Source of the DNA: an uncultured Saprospiraceae bacterium
GTDB lineage: Bacteria; Bacteroidota; Bacteroidia; Chitinophagales; Saprospiraceae
NCBI GenBank assembly: GCA_937973565.1
Contig: CALJKQ010000133.1
Span: 1-10,697, forward strand
DNA: 10,697 nt
Direction of reading: 5' to 3'
Shown: positions 8,477 to 10,697 of the stretch, one piece after another
Layout: each line of letters opens with the position of its first letter
Position numbering within the stretch: the first letter of the stretch is position 1
Notes under the pieces: generated by a model
What the model was told of the DNA's origin: nothing
The model's database searches: none
The model's input: the letters and a program-made list of their open reading frames with translations, nothing else
Position numbers and translations under genes: made by a program

Positions 8477-8500
8477 ATTAAATTTTGTTATTTAAACTGT

Positions 8501-8528
8501 GGAAACTATTTCAGTAACTATAGTTTCC
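8501..8528. promoter_or_regulatory. 28-bp inverted repeat, probable TetR operator
   Basis: Perfect 9-base arms GGAAACTAT (8501-8509) and ATAGTTTCC (8520-8528) surround a 10-base spacer. Inside it are two smaller dyads: GAAACTATTTC (8502-8512) and the perfect 10-base palindrome AACTATAGTT (8516-8525). The site lies 24 bases upstream of the repressor start codon. Both the size and the position fit a TetR-family operator, possibly one that binds two dimers. A weak promoter may overlap it on the minus strand: TTTG (8532-8535) and TAGTTTCC (8501-8508), 23 bases apart, with six of eight -7 matches. Binding by this repressor is inferred from location. Confidence 0.7.
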
Positions 8529-8552
8529 GTGCAAATGTTTAGTTTTTTGCCC

Positions 8553-8571
8553 GAAATAGTTGTTATTTTCG
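8553..8571. promoter_or_regulatory. Second operator-like dyad in the divergent region
   Basis: GAAATAGTT (8553-8561) is the exact reverse complement of AACTATTTC inside the main dyad (8504-8512). With the following TTATTTTC it forms an imperfect inverted repeat. It may be a secondary binding site for the TetR repressor, nearer to the plus-strand transporter gene. A plus-strand -7-like TATTTTCG (8564-8571, seven of eight matches to TAnnTTTG) overlaps it, but the nearest upstream TTTG (8546-8549) is only 14 bases away, so promoter assignment is weak. Confidence 0.35.
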
Positions 8572-8581
8572 ACAAAAATTG

Positions 8582-8621
8582 GATAATCATCGATAAATAA
8601 TCGGTTAATTAACTGATTATC
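8582..8621. promoter_or_regulatory. AT-rich nested dyads just upstream of pnuC
   Basis: Perfect 8-base arms GATAATCA (8582-8589) and TGATTATC (8614-8621) enclose a 24-base spacer. The spacer holds a perfect 10-base palindrome GTTAATTAAC (8604-8613) and a shorter CGAT/ATCG pair (8591-8594, 8600-8603). The element ends six bases before the pnuC start codon, so it could be an operator for a regulator other than TetR or a leader hairpin affecting translation. It shows no TPP-riboswitch motif. At this AT content some of the palindromy could be chance. Confidence 0.35.
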
Positions 8622-8627
8622 AATAAT

Positions 8628-9257
8628 ATGAGTTTCAACGAGGCAATACAGAAATTTCTAAATGATCTGTGGGCAACCCGGTGGCAAGAATGGATTTCTA
8701 CCCTGGCACAGCTGGCCAGTGTTTGGTACGCCAGAAAAAACAACATTTGGGTCTACCCTACCGGCATTGTGGGTGTGGTCTTAGCGGCCTGGATTTATTT
8801 TTTTATAGCCCAACCCCCTCTGTATGCAGATGGTGTGTTGAATTTATACTACCTGGCTATGAGTCTTTTTGGCTGGTACCAATGGACACGAAAAAAAGAA
8901 GAAGCCCTCGTTTTTCCTATTGCGTGGTGTTCTGTAAAAGAATTAATCAATGGCATGTTGTTGTTTGTCATTTCCTGGGCCGCCATTTGGACATTGTTGC
9001 ACTTTTATACCAACAGCAACACACCCATTCTGGATTCCCTGGTATCCGCCACTGCGGCCACTGCCATGTGGTGGATGGCATTGCGCAAAGTTGAGAATTG
9101 GCTTGCGTGGATCGTTTCCAATCTGGTTGCCATCCCTCTCAATTTTTTTAAGGGCTTTATGCTGTTTACGCTGATGTATATTGTATTTTTACTAATGGCA
9201 TGGGCAGGTTATATTTCATGGAGAAAAGTGGCCAGCCAGACTGCTAAATCTATTTAA
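8628..9257 (+). CDS. pnuC: PnuC-family vitamin/nucleoside transporter (probable nicotinamide riboside uptake)
   Basis: A 209-residue integral membrane protein of the PnuC family, which facilitates uptake of nicotinamide riboside for NAD synthesis; some relatives carry thiamine or riboflavin. Visible family features are the early WVYPTGIVG motif (41-49), the YYLAMSLFGWYQW segment (74-86), the hydrophobic helices between, and the C-terminal LRKVENWLAWIVSN motif (152-165) followed by the last helices. Length matches the family. The ATG at 8628 lies about 150 bases from the divergently transcribed repressor. The substrate cannot be settled here: no NadR kinase, thiamine genes or TPP riboswitch lie beside it. 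Its stop codon directly touches the next gene's ATG, so the two form an operon. Confidence 0.88.
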   Translation: MSFNEAIQKFLNDLWATRWQEWISTLAQLASVWYARKNNIWVYPTGIVGVVLAAWIYFFIAQPPLYADGVLNLYYLAMSLFGWYQWTRKKEEALVFPIAWCSVKELINGMLLFVISWAAIWTLLHFYTNSNTPILDSLVSATAATAMWWMALRKVENWLAWIVSNLVAIPLNFFKGFMLFTLMYIVFLLMAWAGYISWRKVASQTAKSI

Positions 9258-10010
9258 ATGAAAATTGCTGATCAATTACTTACTCAGGGAAATGTATTCT
9301 TTAAAAACAGAAGTTACATTCCCCTGATCCTGCTTCCATTTGCATTTATTGTCACCAAAGCCAGCATAGAAAAATTTCCAATGTGGTTTGGTCATAATGG
9401 CATTAATTTCCCAGAAAGGGTTGCCGTTGTGCTTTGTGTTACAGGATTTATTATACGAATGCTTACGGTTGGCTTTACGCCCGCCAACACCTCTGGCAGA
9501 AATACAGCCACCCAGGTAGCAGATAGTTTAAATACTAGCGGCATTTACAGCACGGTAAGACATCCTTTGTACCTGGGCAATTATTTTATGTGGCTTTCCA
9601 TTGCCGCCTTAACGGCAGACCTTTATTTTGTAGCTATTTTTAGTCTGTTGTATTTTATTTTCTATGAGCGTGTTATGCTGGCAGAAGAGGATTTTCTCAG
9701 TAAAAAATTTGGCGACTCGTATACAGCATGGAGTCAAAAAGTGCCTACCATTATCCCGAATTTCAGTCAGTGGAACAGTCCCAATCTGTATTTTTCCTGG
9801 AAAAAAGTATTGGCCAAAGAAAAGAACGGGGTTCTGGCTTTTTTCGTCTTACTGGCAGCATTTCAAATGTGGACTGATTACGTTCAAATGGGTAAAGTCC
9901 AGCTTCCCCACCCCTGGACACTCAATGCTTTGGTCATAACCGGATTGGTATATCTGATCCTGAAAATAATAAAACACCAAACTGATTGGTTGAAAGAAGA
10001 AAATCGATAA
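9258..10010 (+). CDS. ICMT/PEMT-like integral-membrane methyltransferase
   Basis: A 250-residue membrane protein of the isoprenylcysteine carboxyl methyltransferase / phospholipid methyltransferase superfamily, which uses S-adenosylmethionine inside the membrane. The diagnostic region is clear: GIYSTVRHPLYLGNYF (95-110, with Arg101-His102-Pro103), a hydrophobic hairpin, then AEEDFLSKKFGDSYTAW (142-158) and VPTIIP (162-167), the usual SAM-binding signature. Hydrophobic segments occur at about 20-35, 55-70, 108-137, 190-205 and 222-238. The last two form a C-terminal extension beyond the catalytic core. The substrate is unknown; bacteria lack the prenylated proteins of the eukaryotic enzyme, so a lipid or other small hydrophobic acceptor is more likely. 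The ATG follows the pnuC stop without a gap (TAAATG), which implies co-translation. The stop codon abuts that of the convergent phosphorylase gene. Confidence 0.8.
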   Translation: MKIADQLLTQGNVFFKNRSYIPLILLPFAFIVTKASIEKFPMWFGHNGINFPERVAVVLCVTGFIIRMLTVGFTPANTSGRNTATQVADSLNTSGIYSTVRHPLYLGNYFMWLSIAALTADLYFVAIFSLLYFIFYERVMLAEEDFLSKKFGDSYTAWSQKVPTIIPNFSQWNSPNLYFSWKKVLAKEKNGVLAFFVLLAAFQMWTDYVQMGKVQLPHPWTLNALVITGLVYLILKIIKHQTDWLKEENR

Positions 10011-10697
10011 TTAGAGCAAGCCTAGTGCCAGCAACACCATTTTTTCGAATCCTTGCTCCCGTTCATCGGCACTGATTGCTTCGCCGGTAATCATGGAATC
10101 TGACACGGTAAGTAATGTCAAAGCCTTAACGCCTGCTCTGGCAGCAGTGAGATAAAGCGCATGCGCTTCCATTTCCAAAGCCAGAATGCCCATTTTGGCC
10201 CATATTTTCCAATTTTCAGCATGATCGTGGTAAAAAAAATCTGAGCTCACAACATTGCCCACATGATAAGATATACCCATCTGTTGTGCATTGGATGCAG
10301 CTTTCATCAAAAGATTAAAATCGGCCAAAGCGGCCATCTGACCGGGCAGGTTAAATTGATCTGCATAATTGGAGTCGGTAGAAGCACCCTGTGCAATGAC
10401 AATATCCTTTACTTTTACATGGGCCTGAATAGAACCGGTTGACCCTACACGGATAAGTTGTTTTGCGCCATAATGATGTATAAATTCGTGGGCATAAATA
10501 CCGGTAGAAGCGGCACCCATACCTGTGCCCATGACGGTTACGCGTTTACCCAGATATTCTCCGGTAAAACCCAGCATGTTGCGCACATCATTGACAAGGC
10601 TAACCTTATCCAGGAAATGATCAGCAATAAATTTTGCTCGGAGCGGATCTCCGGGCATCAGCACGGTAGCTGCAAGATCGCCGACGGCTGCAGAGTT
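10011..10697 (-). CDS. deoD: Purine nucleoside phosphorylase, DeoD type (5'-partial)
   Basis: A cytosolic enzyme of purine salvage that splits purine nucleosides with phosphate into base and (deoxy)ribose-1-phosphate; DeoD enzymes are hexamers. 228 residues are visible. The frame stays open to the window edge, with recognisable DeoD sequence (VGDLAATVLMPGDPLRAKF) before any start codon, so only about ten N-terminal residues seem missing, including the His that completes a neighbouring active site. Conserved phosphate-site residues are in MPGDPLRAK and in IRVGSTG. The nucleoside-binding LEMEA and the catalytic TVSD, whose Asp protonates the base, are intact, as is the Arg in SADEREQ. The GTG at 10664 falls inside the first conserved motif and is not the true start. 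The gene is convergent with the methyltransferase and I see no terminator between them. Confidence 0.92.
   Translation of the reverse strand, partial: NSAAVGDLAATVLMPGDPLRAKFIADHFLDKVSLVNDVRNMLGFTGEYLGKRVTVMGTGMGAASTGIYAHEFIHHYGAKQLIRVGSTGSIQAHVKVKDIVIAQGASTDSNYADQFNLPGQMAALADFNLLMKAASNAQQMGISYHVGNVVSSDFFYHDHAENWKIWAKMGILALEMEAHALYLTAARAGVKALTLLTVSDSMITGEAISADEREQGFEKMVLLALGLL

Noticed and set aside
10656..10664. GTG or ATG near 10660 as the start of the phosphorylase
   Set aside because: These codons lie inside the conserved VLMPGDPLRAK motif, and family-typical sequence continues upstream in frame to the window edge.
1..10697. CRISPR arrays, tRNA/rRNA genes, insertion sequences and other mobile elements
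   Set aside because: I saw no spaced repeats, no cloverleaf or rRNA-like stretches, no transposase or integrase frames and no target-site duplications.

Overview
The window looks like a chromosomal segment of a Bacteroidota bacterium. The inner-membrane pump and its lipoprotein adaptor have the architecture usual there, genes have no clear Shine-Dalgarno sequences, coding DNA is moderately AT-rich, and promoter-like sites fit the TTTG / TAnnTTTG pattern better than the E. coli consensus. I cannot place it below phylum. The first 51 bases are not genomic: they are an Illumina TruSeq-type index adapter left on the end of an assembled contig, and they give the first gene a false C-terminus.

Layout: (1) 1-51, sequencing adapter. 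(2) 52-1439, minus strand, a KefB/KefC-type CPA2 cation:proton antiporter cut off inside its NAD-binding RCK domain. (3) 1440-1641, a gene-free, hairpin-rich leader or intergenic stretch with a possible promoter. (4) 1642-1677, a strong rho-independent terminator closing the next operon. (5) 8476 down to 1701, minus strand, a compact four-gene drug-efflux operon: TetR repressor, TolC-type outer-membrane channel, lipoprotein membrane-fusion protein and HAE1-type RND pump. (6) 8477-8627, a divergent control region with several inverted repeats. (7) 8628-10010, plus strand, a PnuC-type vitamin transporter directly abutted by an ICMT/PEMT-like membrane methyltransferase. (8) 10011 to the window end, minus strand, a DeoD-type purine nucleoside phosphorylase lacking its first residues, convergent with the methyltransferase and with no base between the two stop codons.

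The efflux operon encodes a complete tripartite pump. The RND protein takes substrate in the inner membrane or periplasm and is driven by protons, the lipoprotein adaptor bridges the periplasm, and the TolC-like trimer is the exit duct. The TetR protein probably represses the operon from the 28-bp dyad just upstream of its own gene. PnuC and DeoD both handle nucleosides (nicotinamide riboside uptake, purine nucleoside phosphorolysis), but they lie on opposite strands and a functional link is only suggestive.

I did not find a convincing new system. The items most worth checking are the structured leader ahead of the antiporter, the extra membrane segments in the RND pump, the non-ATG starts of the repressor and pump genes, and the adapter contamination.
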